Shown here one piece after another: positions 37,019 through 46,418 of a stretch of 64,000 nt of DNA. Positions within the stretch are counted from its first letter, which is position 1. Every line of letters starts with the position of its first letter. The DNA is taken from contig CAWHGA010000002.1 of NCBI GenBank assembly GCA_963828705.1, positions 1 through 64,000 on the forward strand, read 5' to 3'. Position numbers and translations under genes: made by a program. The notes beneath the pieces were generated by a model. That model searched no databases and had not been told where the DNA came from. It saw nothing but the letters and a program-made list of their open reading frames with translations. The stretch comes from CAWDJT01 sp963828705. Lineage in GTDB: Bacteria > Desulfobacterota > Syntrophobacteria > Syntrophobacterales > Syntrophobacteraceae.

Positions 37019-37260
37019 GGTTGCTCCTGTAGTCGGTCCACAAAGCCGGTCGAAAAGGATGCTTTTGGGACGCGTCTGAGCATTAGTTGAAAAGGCCGGC
37101 CGAAAGCCACAATCGGCAATCGGTCAGTTCTGATGAAACGCGAAGTCGCAAGGTCTCACCGGGCCAGCATCAATTCGACCTGGCGTCTTGTTCTCTTGGC
37201 CAGTGGCAGCCTGATTATCCGGTTGCGCGGCCAGGGACGAAGCGGTTGGTTCCATGCTGG

Positions 37261-37755
37261 TCAAGAAACTTCTTCCGGTTGCTTGAAAGAATGCACTAGA
37301 AGCCAAATAGCCCCAATTGAAATAGCGATATCGGCAACATTGAATACGCCAGTACGCAAACCACCAATACCCACATTCATGAAGTCGATCACTCGCCCCT
37401 CATTGACAATTCGGTCGATCAAGTTGCCGACTCCGCCACCCAATATGAGGGAAAGACCAATAATTAGGGTCCTGGATGTTTGCTTGGTGGTTATGAGGAA
37501 CACCAGTATGCCTGCGAGAAAGAGTCCTAAGGAGATGGTGAAGAACCAATACCTTAAGTCACCTTGCAGGTTTGCCCCGAGACTCAGAAAGGCCCCGGGA
37601 TTTTCGGTGTATTGAAGGCGAAACATGTCATTGAGGAGACTGATGACTTCTGATTTCGGCAAACTTTGTCTGACAATGCTCTTGGTCACCTGGTCGCACC
37701 CAACGCAAGCCGACAACACAAGAGCAATTGATAGTACTCTTCTCACCAGTGTCAT
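37261..37755 (-). CDS. lspA: Lipoprotein signal peptidase II
   Basis: 164 aa with four membrane segments and the aspartic-protease motifs GGGVGNLIDRI and VFNVADIAISIGA. Cleaves signal peptides from prolipoproteins in the inner membrane. ATG 37755. About 240 bp upstream of the citrate synthase gene, same strand. Confidence 0.93.
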   Translation of the reverse strand: MTLVRRVLSIALVLSACVGCDQVTKSIVRQSLPKSEVISLLNDMFRLQYTENPGAFLSLGANLQGDLRYWFFTISLGLFLAGILVFLITTKQTSRTLIIGLSLILGGGVGNLIDRIVNEGRVIDFMNVGIGGLRTGVFNVADIAISIGAIWLLVHSFKQPEEVS

Positions 37756-37839
37756 CCCTGGTATTCCTTCATTGCCGACTGCCCTCTTGCCCCGCCAATA
37801 AACGGGTAGTGACTTCCTGGGACCTGTATCGGCAAGCCT

Positions 37840-39782
37840 TCATTGCTGGTGCAGCTGTGCCTTAACAAAATTGAGTGTCCCCCCGGCAAGCAAATGCTGA
37901 CGCTGACGGTTGGAAACATCCAGTTGGGTCATAATCGGTCGGCCGTCCACCTCCACCGGCAGCTCGCGGTCGCCCCGGGCGATGCGTTCGCGGACACCAG
38001 GGAAAGTCAATCTGGAACCTTTCTGGATGAGGTCATAGTCGGCAGGGTCCTTGAGCGTGAGAGGCAGGATGCCGAAGTTACACAAGTTGGCCTTGTGGAT
38101 CCGGGCAAAGCTCTTGGTAATCTTGGCTCGAACTCCCAGGTAGCGAGGCGCCAATGCTGCGTGTTCGCGGCTCGATCCCTGGCCGTAATTCTCGGCCCCG
38201 ACCACCACCACGGCAGCTTTGGCCTTGCAGTTGGCGGCGAAGTCAGGATCGATCTGCGAGAATACGAACTCGCTGATGGCTTCGATGTTGGAACGGAGCG
38301 GCAGGACCTTGCTGCCTGCCGGCATAATGGTGTCGGTGGAGATGTTGTCGCCGACCTTGAGCACGACTTCGGCACTCAAGGTGTCCGGCAGCGGTTCCAG
38401 TTGCGGCAACGGTCTGATGTTGGGTCCGCGAATCACTTCGGTAGCGTGCCGTTCCGGTGACGGGTATTCAATACCCGAGTGATCGACCAGATACTGTTTG
38501 GGGTCGTGGATTCGCGGGTAGATCGATGGTTTTTCCCAGGTCGCGGGGGTCGGTAATGACGCCGGTCAGGGCCGCAGCGGCAGCGGTCTCCGGGGAACAG
38601 AGGTAGACCTGGTCGTCTTTGGTGCCGGAACGACCCGGAAAGTTTCGAGGGAAGGTCCGAAGACTCACCTGGCCGGAGCCCGGCGCCTGGCCCATGCCGA
38701 TGCAGCCCAGGCAGCCGGCTTCGTGCAGTCGAGCGCCGGCCCGCAACAGCGAAATCATCCCGTCGTGCTGGGTGATATTCTCCAATACCTGGCGACTGCC
38801 GGGGTTGATGTGCAGGGAAATGCCGGGATGGCAGTGGCGGCCATCGAGGGTGCGGGCCACCACCATCAGGTCACGGAAAGAGGAATTGACACTGCTGCCG
38901 ACAATCACCTGATGCACCTCAATCCCCGCCACTTCGCGAACCGGCACCACATTGCCGGGGGAAGATGGACAGGCGATCAGGGGTTCGAGGCTGGACAGAT
39001 CGATTTCGGCGTACTCATCGTATTCGGCTCCGTCGTCGGCGGCCATGGGTACCCAGGAAGAGCCGCGTCCTTGGGCCTCCAGGTAGGCGCGGGTGTTTTC
39101 GTCCGAGGGGAAAACGGTGCTGGTGGCACCCATTTCGGTCCCCATATTGCCGATGGTCTCCCGGTCCGTGGCGGAGAGGCTGGCCACGCCCGGTCCGTAG
39201 TATTCGACAATCTTCCCGACGCAGCCTTTGACGCCATAGCGACGGAGCATCTCCAGGATGATGTCCTTGGCGCTCACCCAATCGGGAAGGGACCCGCTGC
39301 AGGTTTACGCCGAGCACTTGCGGACAGGGAAAATGGTAAGGGTAGCCCGCCATGGCCAGGGCCACGTCCAGCCCGCCGGCGCCAATGCCCAGCATGGAAA
39401 CACCGGCAGCTCCCGGGGTGTGGCTGTCGGCGCCCAGGATGGTCTTGCCGGGGATGCCAAAGCGCTCCATATGGACCTGGTGCGACACGCCGTTGCCGGG
39501 GTGGCTGTAGTGAATGCCGTATCGAGCGCAGGCCGTCTGCAGAAACTTGTGATCATCGGCGTTCTTGTTGTCGGTTTGGAGGAGGTTATGATCGACATAT
39601 TGCACAGCCAGTTCTACCTTGATCCGATCCAACCCGAGGGCTTCAAATTCCAACATGGCCATGGTGCCGGTGGCATCTTGGAGCAGCGTGTGGTCGATGC
39701 GGATAGCCATTTCTGAGCCGCAAGTAACGTTGCCTTCTACCAGGTGAGCTTCAAGGATTTTCTGTGTGAGGTTCTTTGGCAT
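37840..39782 (-). CDS. Aconitate hydratase, Aquifex type (two extra bases)
   Basis: Isomerises citrate to isocitrate. LeuCD-like fused aconitase: LVEGNVTCGSEMAIRIDHTL, GKTILGADSHTPGAAGVSML, cluster Cys in GCLGCIGMGQAPGSGQVSLR and VYLCSPETAAAAALTG, and the swivel domain YGQGSSREHAALAPRYLGV. Breaks near 39295 (cag followed by an extra c) and 38521 (gatc for gat/gac, both Asp). Corrected length is exactly 646 aa, the usual size for this type. Confidence 0.9.
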
Positions 39783-39955
39783 TCGATGAATCCTGCAAAG
39801 TGAGTGGTTGCCAAGTATCTAAACTGCCATCCGACGAGCATACTCCAGGGGAGTGATGCCGCTGGTGCACCCAAGCTGTTATTCTATTTGAAGCGGCGAG
39901 TGTCGGAAAGGGAAAAGTGGGAGAATTGCCAGGGGAAGGCGGTTCGCGGGGAGGG

Positions 39956-40940
39956 TCAATAAAAGATGGTGCGGCAGCGATGATAGGGTTGGCCGCGGAA
40001 GGTCTCGATCTGTCCCAAACGCCAGAGCCACTGGTCGACATCCATGCTGTAGGTGCTGATGCCGGCTTGGTGAAAGGTTTCGCGTAGGGCCTCAACTGCC
40101 CAGATGGTGGCGGCGCGGATTTCCACTTCCTCCTCCGATCCGGCGGGCAGGTGTTCTCGCTGGTCAATGCGCAGCTCCAAGTCGGGATGGTAGGAGATCA
40201 CCCCCAAATGGCGAAGCACCTGCGGTAGCTTGTAATCGGCGAAGGCGGTCAATTGATCGAGGTCAGAGAAACCACCCCAGGCCTTGCCGGCGAAGGCGTG
40301 GTACAGATCGGCCACAAAAATCTGGGCGCGTTTCCAGAAATACACCGTCTGACCGTGATAGACGGCTTCATCCCGGAAGCTGGGAAAGGCCGCCACCAAC
40401 TGGAGCACCGTACGTACCCCGCTTCCCTGTGCGGCTTCAAGCAGATGCGAGGATATCGCCGCGGAATTGGGATTGAAGCACTTGGCCGGCTTCGCGCAGG
40501 TTTCTGAGACGTTCGGGCAACAGCGGAATCTGGCCGTTGCCGGCGAAGATCGCCTGGAGGTCGTCAGCAGTGATGGTCGCGAGATAACCAGCGTCGGTAA
40601 TCGGACAACCGTTTTCCCGGGCGCGCTTGAGGGCTGCCGCCAGCCCCCAGTAGCCGGACCGGGCTTCCCCCCGATAAATCAGCGTCCATACCGGGGAACC
40701 TTCATCCGGCCAGAAACAATGGTTGAGCACGTCGAGAACAAAGATCCAGCGAACGGTTTCCTCAGTGCCGTCGAAGAAATGGCAGGGGTGTTCCCAGGAC
40801 GGGGCCTGCTCTAATCGATGACCCCACTGGGAAACGGCCAGCGCCAACCGCTGAGGATGAAAGGCCACATAACGGCTGGCAGACACCACCGCCTCGACGG
40901 ATGCTAAAACGGGAAGGGAAGGGGGAACAGTCTTTGACAT
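39956..40940 (-). CDS. Queuosine salvage family protein (DUF2419; one extra base)
   Basis: 327 aa after correction. VRWIFVLDVLNHCFWPDEGS, GEARSGYWGLAAALKRAREN, IPLLPERLRNLREAGQVL, FPSFRDEAVYHGQTVYFWKR, AQIFVADLYHAFAGK and FADYKLPQVLRHLGV match the Q_salvage family, which releases queuine from queuosine 5'-phosphate. The break at 40445-40446 reads gcat for gca/gct (Ala either way). It lies nine bases from the tRNA nucleotidyltransferase gene, consistent with a tRNA-related unit. Confidence 0.88.
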
Positions 40941-40948
40941 CGTGATCC

Positions 40949-42274
40949 TCAAAAATGGTGCTGATCCAACAACTCCAGCAAGGAATCTCGCTGGTTCAAC
41001 TCCGGTTGTTTGAGCACCTTCTGGTGCAAAGACCGTAAGATCTGTCCCACCCTCGGTCCGGGCGGCAGCGCGAGTGCCCGCATGACGTCGCGGCCATTGA
41101 GGGCCAGGTCGGAAACGTGAAGTGCCGGCTGCTGATCCAGTTGGCAAGTGATGCGTTGTCGCAGATGCTGGATGGGGGAGGGCTGGTCCGAGTCGATGCC
41201 GTGGGCGAGGAAATCGGCGTCGGCAAGGTCGAGCAGGTCTTCCAGGAGTTCGGTGCCAACGCGGGCTATGAGGCGCCTGACGGCGGCATCGCTCCACCGG
41301 TCGGTGTCCATCAGCATATGGTTGGCGGTGAGAACGCGGATGTCCTCGCTCAGGCGCAGGGGCATCTTCCAGCGTTTGAGGATAACCTGAGCCAGCTCAC
41401 TGCCGGCCTTGGCGTGACCATAGAAGCGAAACGATCCGCGGATGCGGCGGCGCACCCGCGGTTTGGCGATGTCGTGAAGCAGTGCGGCAAGCCGCACGCG
41501 CAATCGTGCCGGACTGTAGTGCACGGTGAACAAGGTGTGGTGATAGACGTCATGGCGATGGTAGGCGTTCTGTTGCTTGCGCACCCCTTCGAGGAGTTCA
41601 GGCAGAACCAGGCTTAAAATTCCGGTGCGGCGCAGCAGGGCGAAAGCGTCGAGTACCTGGGGGCCGACCAGGAGTTTCAGCATCTCCTCGCGAATCCGTT
41701 CCCAAGCCATCTTCGCCAATTCCGGGGCTTCGCGGCGCAGGGCGGTCAGGGTGGCAGGCGTGACGTGGAACCCCCAGACACTCACCAGACGGGCAGCTCG
41801 GAGGGTTCGGAGGGGGTCTTCTCGAAACCGAGCGTGGGCGTCACCGACCGCGCGAACTCGCTTGGCGGCCAGGTCCCGGGCGCCGCCGTGAGGGTCCAGC
41901 CAGGTGCCGGCAGGGTAACCGATGGCCATGGCGTTGATAGTAAAATCGCGCCGTCCCAGGTCGGCCAGGATCCCCTGCGAGGTCGAAAGCTCCGTTGGAC
42001 AACTGGTGACTTCAACATCCATTTCCGGTGTGTGGACCTGTACGGTCCCATGACGAACGCCCAGCGGGATAACTCGCGGGAACAGCCTCATCACCTGATC
42101 CGGGGTTGCGGTGCTGGCCAGGTCCCAGTCGTGGGGTGTCGTGCCGAGGAGATGGTCGCGGATTGCCCCGCCCACGACCCAGACGCCGTGGCCGGCCGCA
42201 TGGAGCGACGCCATGATGGTCCGCAGGGCAGGCGGTGCAAGCAACAGGATCTGTGTGGGGTTGAGTGGGATCAT
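40949..42274 (-). CDS. cca: tRNA nucleotidyltransferase / poly(A) polymerase family protein with HD domain
   Basis: 441 aa. Class II nucleotidyltransferase head: VWVVGGAIRDHLLG, HDWDLAS (metal-binding Asp pair), LGRRDFTINAMAIGY, REDPLRTLRAARLVSVWGF. The C-terminal HD region has HDVYHHTLFTVHYSP and LAALLHDIAKPRV. Adds or repairs the CCA end, or acts as poly(A) polymerase; the HD domain and size favour a bacterial CCA enzyme. I chose ATG 42274 because homology begins there; the longer upstream frame is unlike the family. Confidence 0.85.
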   Translation of the reverse strand: MIPLNPTQILLLAPPALRTIMASLHAAGHGVWVVGGAIRDHLLGTTPHDWDLASTATPDQVMRLFPRVIPLGVRHGTVQVHTPEMDVEVTSCPTELSTSQGILADLGRRDFTINAMAIGYPAGTWLDPHGGARDLAAKRVRAVGDAHARFREDPLRTLRAARLVSVWGFHVTPATLTALRREAPELAKMAWERIREEMLKLLVGPQVLDAFALLRRTGILSLVLPELLEGVRKQQNAYHRHDVYHHTLFTVHYSPARLRVRLAALLHDIAKPRVRRRIRGSFRFYGHAKAGSELAQVILKRWKMPLRLSEDIRVLTANHMLMDTDRWSDAAVRRLIARVGTELLEDLLDLADADFLAHGIDSDQPSPIQHLRQRITCQLDQQPALHVSDLALNGRDVMRALALPPGPRVGQILRSLHQKVLKQPELNQRDSLLELLDQHHF

Positions 42275-42468
42275 TGCATGTCCGGGAAAAACCGTGAGTT
42301 TTTTCACATTGCGGCCGTAGGCCGTCACTTTTGACTTGATCTTGCGCGCCACCTTCTTATAAATGGAAGTGTAACATTTGGCGATACCGAAGTGGTCATT
42401 CGGACGGGTACAATGCCCCCTGCGGACAGCGATCAGAGTCCCACACTGGGTGATGGAGGAAAAGGCGT

Positions 42469-42615
42469 ATGGATGCATTGAAGGTCATGGAAGAAGCGAA
42501 CCGCATTATTGAAGATTTCCCCACTGGCAAGTACGTCCTGTATTTTACCATCTTTGCCATTGAAACCGGCTTGGCCTTTTGGTTGGCGTTGTTACACACT
42601 CCTGTTATGAAGTGA
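42469..42615 (+). CDS. Small single-span membrane protein (48 aa)
   Basis: MDALKVMEEANRIIEDFPTG, then a hydrophobic segment (YVLYFTIFAIETGLAFWLAL) and LHTPVMK before TGA 42613-42615. GGAGG lies nine bases before ATG 42469. A good ribosome site plus amphipathic and membrane segments make it a plausible short gene. It lies divergently from cca and 79 bp before the leu leader. Confidence 0.55.
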   Translation: MDALKVMEEANRIIEDFPTGKYVLYFTIFAIETGLAFWLALLHTPVMK

Positions 42616-42693
42616 CCTGTTGCCCAGTCACTAGGATGGCACAGGATTGTTAGCATAGTTCAGTTGCTTTTGTCAGGATCATAGGGATAAGAA

Positions 42694-42804
42694 ATGGATA
42701 TACTTCCGGTGGTGCATAAGCTTGGTCTGTTGTTACTTGGCCTTTTGCTTAGCCTCGGTGCCCAGGTTCGGGGACCCACCGACTTCCCTTGTCCATCGTC
42801 ATAA
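42694..42804 (+). CDS. leuL: Leucine-rich leader peptide of leuA (leuL-like)
   Basis: A 36-codon frame with AGGGA seven bases before ATG 42694. It encodes MDILPVVHK, then LGLLLLGLLLSL (nine Leu in twelve codons: ctt, ctg, ttg, tta, ctt, ctt, ttg, ctt, ctc), then GAQVRGPTDFPCPSS and TAA. It sits 22 bases before a perfect terminator hairpin and about 450 bp before leuA. This is the standard layout of a ribosome-mediated leucine attenuator, as in enterobacterial leuL, whose peptide also has a Leu run followed by an RG-P motif. Confidence 0.85.
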   Translation: MDILPVVHKLGLLLLGLLLSLGAQVRGPTDFPCPSS

Positions 42805-42825
42805 TCTTCGTCACAGATGGAAAGT

Positions 42826-42863
42826 AGAGGCCATGGGTTCCCGCCCATGGCCTCTTTGTTTTT
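42826..42863 (+). terminator. leuA attenuator terminator
   Basis: agaggccatggg (42826-42837) and cccatggcctct (42844-42855) form a perfect 12 bp stem with a 6-base loop, followed by ttgttttt. With the leader peptide just upstream it should terminate transcription when leucyl-tRNA is plentiful. I did not resolve the competing antiterminator pairing. The remaining 389 bp to leuA contain no gene. Confidence 0.88.
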
Positions 42864-43252
42864 GGTGCGGGAGAATCTGCCAACCGGTTCAGTAAATCCG
42901 GCCTGAGGTTCGCAAGGTCGGGTGAAGTCAGCCGCTACCGAAGCCGCTGGATGGGATGTGGGGATCGTGATCGCCTGGTGTGGCTGTGGCTCGGTGGCGA
43001 TTGAATGGAGGTGATGACACATGGGGCTTGGCAGCCCAACGGATTTGGATGAAGGCGATGACCTTGGGTTGAGGTCGAGACCGCTGGCGGTGCTTCTGTG
43101 GAGCACTGGAGCGGCAATGGTTTCAGCACATGATCTGGCAAAGCACCATTGGCAGGATCGGCCTGTGGATGGAATATGAGGCAAGGTTGCCATCCATACG
43201 CCGGTCCTGTCAAAGGCGCGGAGCCACTTTTTCAAGCGGAAAGGATAGAGCC

Positions 43253-44782
43253 ATGAGTCGAAGAATCTATGTGTTTGACACCACGCTTCGTGATGGGGAG
43301 CAGGTCCCGGGAGCGAAACTGAATAGGGGACAGAAACTGGAGATCGCTCAACAGTTGGCCAAGCTGGGGGTGGATGTGATCGAGGCCGGCTTCCCCTGCT
43401 CGTCACCCGAGGATCTGCAGGCGGTTAAGGCGGTCGCCGAACAGGTTCGCGGCCCGGTGATTGCCGGTCTGGCGCGAGCAGTGCAGCAGGACATCGACAT
43501 TGCCTGGGAGGCCGTGCAGAAGGCAGAAAGGCCTCGAATCCATGTGTTTCTTGGGGCCTCGGACATCCATCTGCAGAAGAAGCTGCGCCGCGACCGGGAA
43601 AGCGCTTTGGAGATGGTGACCCAGACGGTGCGCTATGCCAAGCGCTACTGCGAAGACGTAGAGTTCTCCACCGAAGATGCGTCGCGCAGTGATTTCGACT
43701 ATCTTTGCCAGATGGTGGAGGTGGCCATCCGGGCCGGAGCTACCGTGATCAATGTGCCCGATACGGTCGGCTATGCCATCCCGGAAGAATACGGGGACAT
43801 GATTCGCCGCCTGCGGGAACGGGTGCAGGCCTTGGATCAGATCACCCTGAGCGTGCATTGTCACAACGACCTGGGCCTGGCGGTAGCCAACAGCCTGGCG
43901 GCCATCCGCAATGGCGCCAACCAGGTGGAATGCACCATCAACGGTGTCGGCGAGCGGGCCGGAAACGCCTCCTTGGAAGAAATCGTCATGGCCCTGCGGA
44001 CGCGACCTGGCCTCTACGATACCGAAACCGGCATCGTATCCACCGAGATCTATCGCACCAGCCGCATGGTGAGCCGGCTCATGAATATCCCCGTGCAACC
44101 CAACAAGGCCATTGTCGGCTCCAACGCCTTTGCTCATTCATCCGGCATTCATCAGGACGGCATCCTCAAAGACCGGCAAACCTATGAAATCATTCGGCCG
44201 GAAGACGTCGGGATCCGCCAGCACAGCATCGTTCTTACCGCCCGGTCCGGCCGTGCGGCGTTGCGCCATCGGCTGGCTGAGATCGGCTTTGAACTCAATC
44301 AGGAAGTCTTCGAACGGGTCTACAACCGGTTCGTGGCGGTTGCTGATCGCAAGAAGGAAATCGGCAGCGAGGATCTGCGGGTGATTGTCGAGATCGAATT
44401 GACCAAGGTGCACGAAACTTTCACCCTCCACAGCATTCAGATCATGAGCGGTTCGAATATGACACCGCTCGCTGCGGTGACGCTGAAGCGCGAAGAACAA
44501 CTGCTGACCGATGCCGCCACCGGCAATGGCCCGGTGAATGCGGCCTTTAACTGTATCGAGCGGCTTGTACGGGAGCAGGGGATTTTGCGCGACTACGATC
44601 TGAAAGCGGTCACCATGGGGAAAGATGCCCTCGGGGAGGCCACGGTCCGGGTAGAAATCGAGGGCACGATCTATTCTGGCATCGGCACCAGTCCGGACAT
44701 TATCGAGGCCAGTGCACGCGCTTACTTGAACGCTTTCAATCGATTCTTCGCCAACTCCTATGGGGGGGAATCGCCGACTTGA
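43253..44782 (+). CDS. leuA: 2-isopropylmalate synthase
   Basis: 509 aa. Condenses acetyl-CoA with 2-oxoisovalerate, the first committed step of leucine synthesis. FDTTLRDGEQVPGAKLNRGQ is the DRE-TIM catalytic entrance; LSVHCHNDLGLAVANSLAAI carries the metal-binding HxH; SNAFAHSSGIHQDG is the third motif. A C-terminal LeuA allosteric domain (GKDALGEATVRVEIEGTIYS) mediates leucine feedback. ATG 43253. Intact. Regulated by the upstream attenuator. Confidence 0.96.
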   Translation: MSRRIYVFDTTLRDGEQVPGAKLNRGQKLEIAQQLAKLGVDVIEAGFPCSSPEDLQAVKAVAEQVRGPVIAGLARAVQQDIDIAWEAVQKAERPRIHVFLGASDIHLQKKLRRDRESALEMVTQTVRYAKRYCEDVEFSTEDASRSDFDYLCQMVEVAIRAGATVINVPDTVGYAIPEEYGDMIRRLRERVQALDQITLSVHCHNDLGLAVANSLAAIRNGANQVECTINGVGERAGNASLEEIVMALRTRPGLYDTETGIVSTEIYRTSRMVSRLMNIPVQPNKAIVGSNAFAHSSGIHQDGILKDRQTYEIIRPEDVGIRQHSIVLTARSGRAALRHRLAEIGFELNQEVFERVYNRFVAVADRKKEIGSEDLRVIVEIELTKVHETFTLHSIQIMSGSNMTPLAAVTLKREEQLLTDAATGNGPVNAAFNCIERLVREQGILRDYDLKAVTMGKDALGEATVRVEIEGTIYSGIGTSPDIIEASARAYLNAFNRFFANSYGGESPT

Positions 44783-44791
44783 TCCAACTCG

Positions 44792-44823
44792 CCCGCATGG
44801 TCACGCGATCGTGATCATGCGGG
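44792..44823. terminator. Terminator-like palindrome after leuA
   Basis: cccgcatggtcacg and cgtgatcatgcggg form a 14 bp stem (one G-T pair) with loop cgat, ten bases after the leuA stop. No T-run follows on either side, so it may work as a weak or protective hairpin. Confidence 0.6.
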
Positions 44824-44884
44824 TGGGGAAGCGACAGGCCAGCCTCGTGCAGCGGTCGTTGTCGGAGAATCGGAGCTAACGATC

Positions 44885-45100
44885 ATGGACCAGCAGCCGG
44901 ACAGACTCGAAAAAGGCATCCGCTTTGGCTGCGGTGCAGTATTCGGAGCTTTCCTGGGCTTTTTCTGGTTTGGTCTGTACTGGGTGGGAATCTCGAACAG
45001 TTTGGTGATTCTTGCCTTCATCGGCCTGGCCCTGGTCTGTGGGGTGTTGGCGATGCAGTTTGGAGACCGGTTCTGGTCTGGTCTCAAGGACTGGATCTGA
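44885..45100 (+). CDS. Small two-span membrane protein
   Basis: 71 aa with two hydrophobic helices (GIRFGCGAVFGAFLGFFWFG and NSLVILAFIGLALVCGVLAM) and a charged C-terminus. No family recognised. It is 91 bp upstream of the PrmA-like methyltransferase on the same strand. Confidence 0.6.
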   Translation: MDQQPDRLEKGIRFGCGAVFGAFLGFFWFGLYWVGISNSLVILAFIGLALVCGVLAMQFGDRFWSGLKDWI

Positions 45101-45191
45101 TGGTGGTAGGGGGTTGATGCGCATGATGTGCAAAGGGCTTTCCCGGTCAGGGGGCGATGCTGGTGAGAGTATATGAGGAGACTCATAGTCG

Positions 45192-45836
45192 ATGCGATTG
45201 CAGTTGCCGTCAGGGCGACGAATTCTGATTTCGCCGGTGTTTTTCTGGGAATCGGCGCGGGATGTCCTGTTCACAATGCGAACCGCGGGGGCGTTCCATC
45301 CTTCCCATGTGACCACTCGCTTATCCCTGGAACTCCTGGAAAAACACCTCGTTGCCGGCCAATGCCAAACCTTGCTGGATGTGGGTTGCGGTTCGGGAAT
45401 TTTAGCTCTGGCAGGGGCCGCCTTCGGCGTTGGCGTGAGTGTCGGGCTGGACATCGACCGCCGGGCAGTCCGGCTGGCACGCGACAATGCTTGCCGTAAC
45501 GACCTTGGCGGCCGGACTTGCTGGTTGACAGGGAGTTGCACTGCCGTCCGGGGAAACTTCGATTGTGTCGTGGCCAACCTGCCCTTCGAGGTGTTGACGG
45601 AACTGCTGGGCGAACTGGCACGTCTGATGGCAGACGATGGCACCCTGATCTTGTCCGGATTTCAAGATGTGCGCTGGCATGAAGTGGTGTCAAAACTCAT
45701 GGATCATGGCCTGGTACCGCTTCGCCATGTGTCGGGTGACTATACGTTCTACGGGGTCCCGCCGTCGGGGAGTTTCACCTGGATGGCAATGGTGGCGATG
45801 CGAGCGGGGCGAGCTCCGGCGCCAGCCAGGAGGTGA
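45192..45836 (+). CDS. PrmA-like SAM-dependent methyltransferase
   Basis: 214 aa. AGAFHPSHVTTRLSLELLEK, motif I TLLDVGCGSGILALAGA, motif II acidic GLDIDRRAVRLARDNA, and the catalytic NLPF motif in FDCVVANLPFEVLTELLGE, as in ribosomal protein L11 methyltransferase (PrmA). It is shorter than E. coli PrmA, lacking the N-terminal L11-binding domain, so the substrate is uncertain. It overlaps engB tail-to-tail by about 60 bp. Confidence 0.82.
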   Translation: MRLQLPSGRRILISPVFFWESARDVLFTMRTAGAFHPSHVTTRLSLELLEKHLVAGQCQTLLDVGCGSGILALAGAAFGVGVSVGLDIDRRAVRLARDNACRNDLGGRTCWLTGSCTAVRGNFDCVVANLPFEVLTELLGELARLMADDGTLILSGFQDVRWHEVVSKLMDHGLVPLRHVSGDYTFYGVPPSGSFTWMAMVAMRAGRAPAPARR

Positions 45837-46410
45837 TCCGCTGCCACAGAGCCGTGCGACCTTCGCGCGTAAGCGCGGAAAACAGCACACAATCTTCGAC
45901 CGGGAGCCCCAACACCAGCGAGATTTGGCGGGTATGCTCCGACCACTGACTACGTTTGAGTTTGTCGGCCTTGGTGAGCACGGCGATGGCAGGCAGGCCC
46001 TGGTCGCGCAGCCAGTTCCAGAGTTGCACGTCATCGGCTGTGGGTGGGTGACGCAAGTCGAGAATCTGGACCACGCCGCAAAGCTGCTTGCGAGTGGTCA
46101 GGTAGCTCTGGACCATCGGCCGCCAACTGGCCCGGATGGCTGCCGGCACGCGGGCAAACCCATAGCCGGGCAAATCCACAAAGCAAAACGCCTGATTGAT
46201 ATCGAAGAAGTTGATGGTCTGGGTGCGACCGGGAGTGCGACTGATGCGGACCAGTTTCTTGCGCTGCAACAGACAATTGATCAGGCTGGATTTGCCGACA
46301 TTGGACCGGCCGGCGAAGGCCAGTTCGGGGAGTTCATGCCGCGGGTACTGGGCAGGTTTGACAGCGGACCCGATGAATTCGGCGGATTTGATGACGATTG
46401 TGGGTTCCAT
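45775..46410 (-). CDS. engB: Ribosome biogenesis GTPase EngB/YsxC
   Basis: 211 aa. G1 FAGRSNVGKSSLIN, G2 region SRTPGRTQTINFF, G3 FVDLPGYGFARV, G4 VLTKADKLKRSQ. Assists 50S subunit assembly. Last gene of a minus-strand operon; eight bases after the aminotransferase stop. Confidence 0.95.
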   Translation of the reverse strand: MEPTIVIKSAEFIGSAVKPAQYPRHELPELAFAGRSNVGKSSLINCLLQRKKLVRISRTPGRTQTINFFDINQAFCFVDLPGYGFARVPAAIRASWRPMVQSYLTTRKQLCGVVQILDLRHPPTADDVQLWNWLRDQGLPAIAVLTKADKLKRSQWSEHTRQISLVLGLPVEDCVLFSALTREGRTALWQRITSWLAPELAPLASPPLPSR

Positions 46411-46418
46411 AAGTATGA

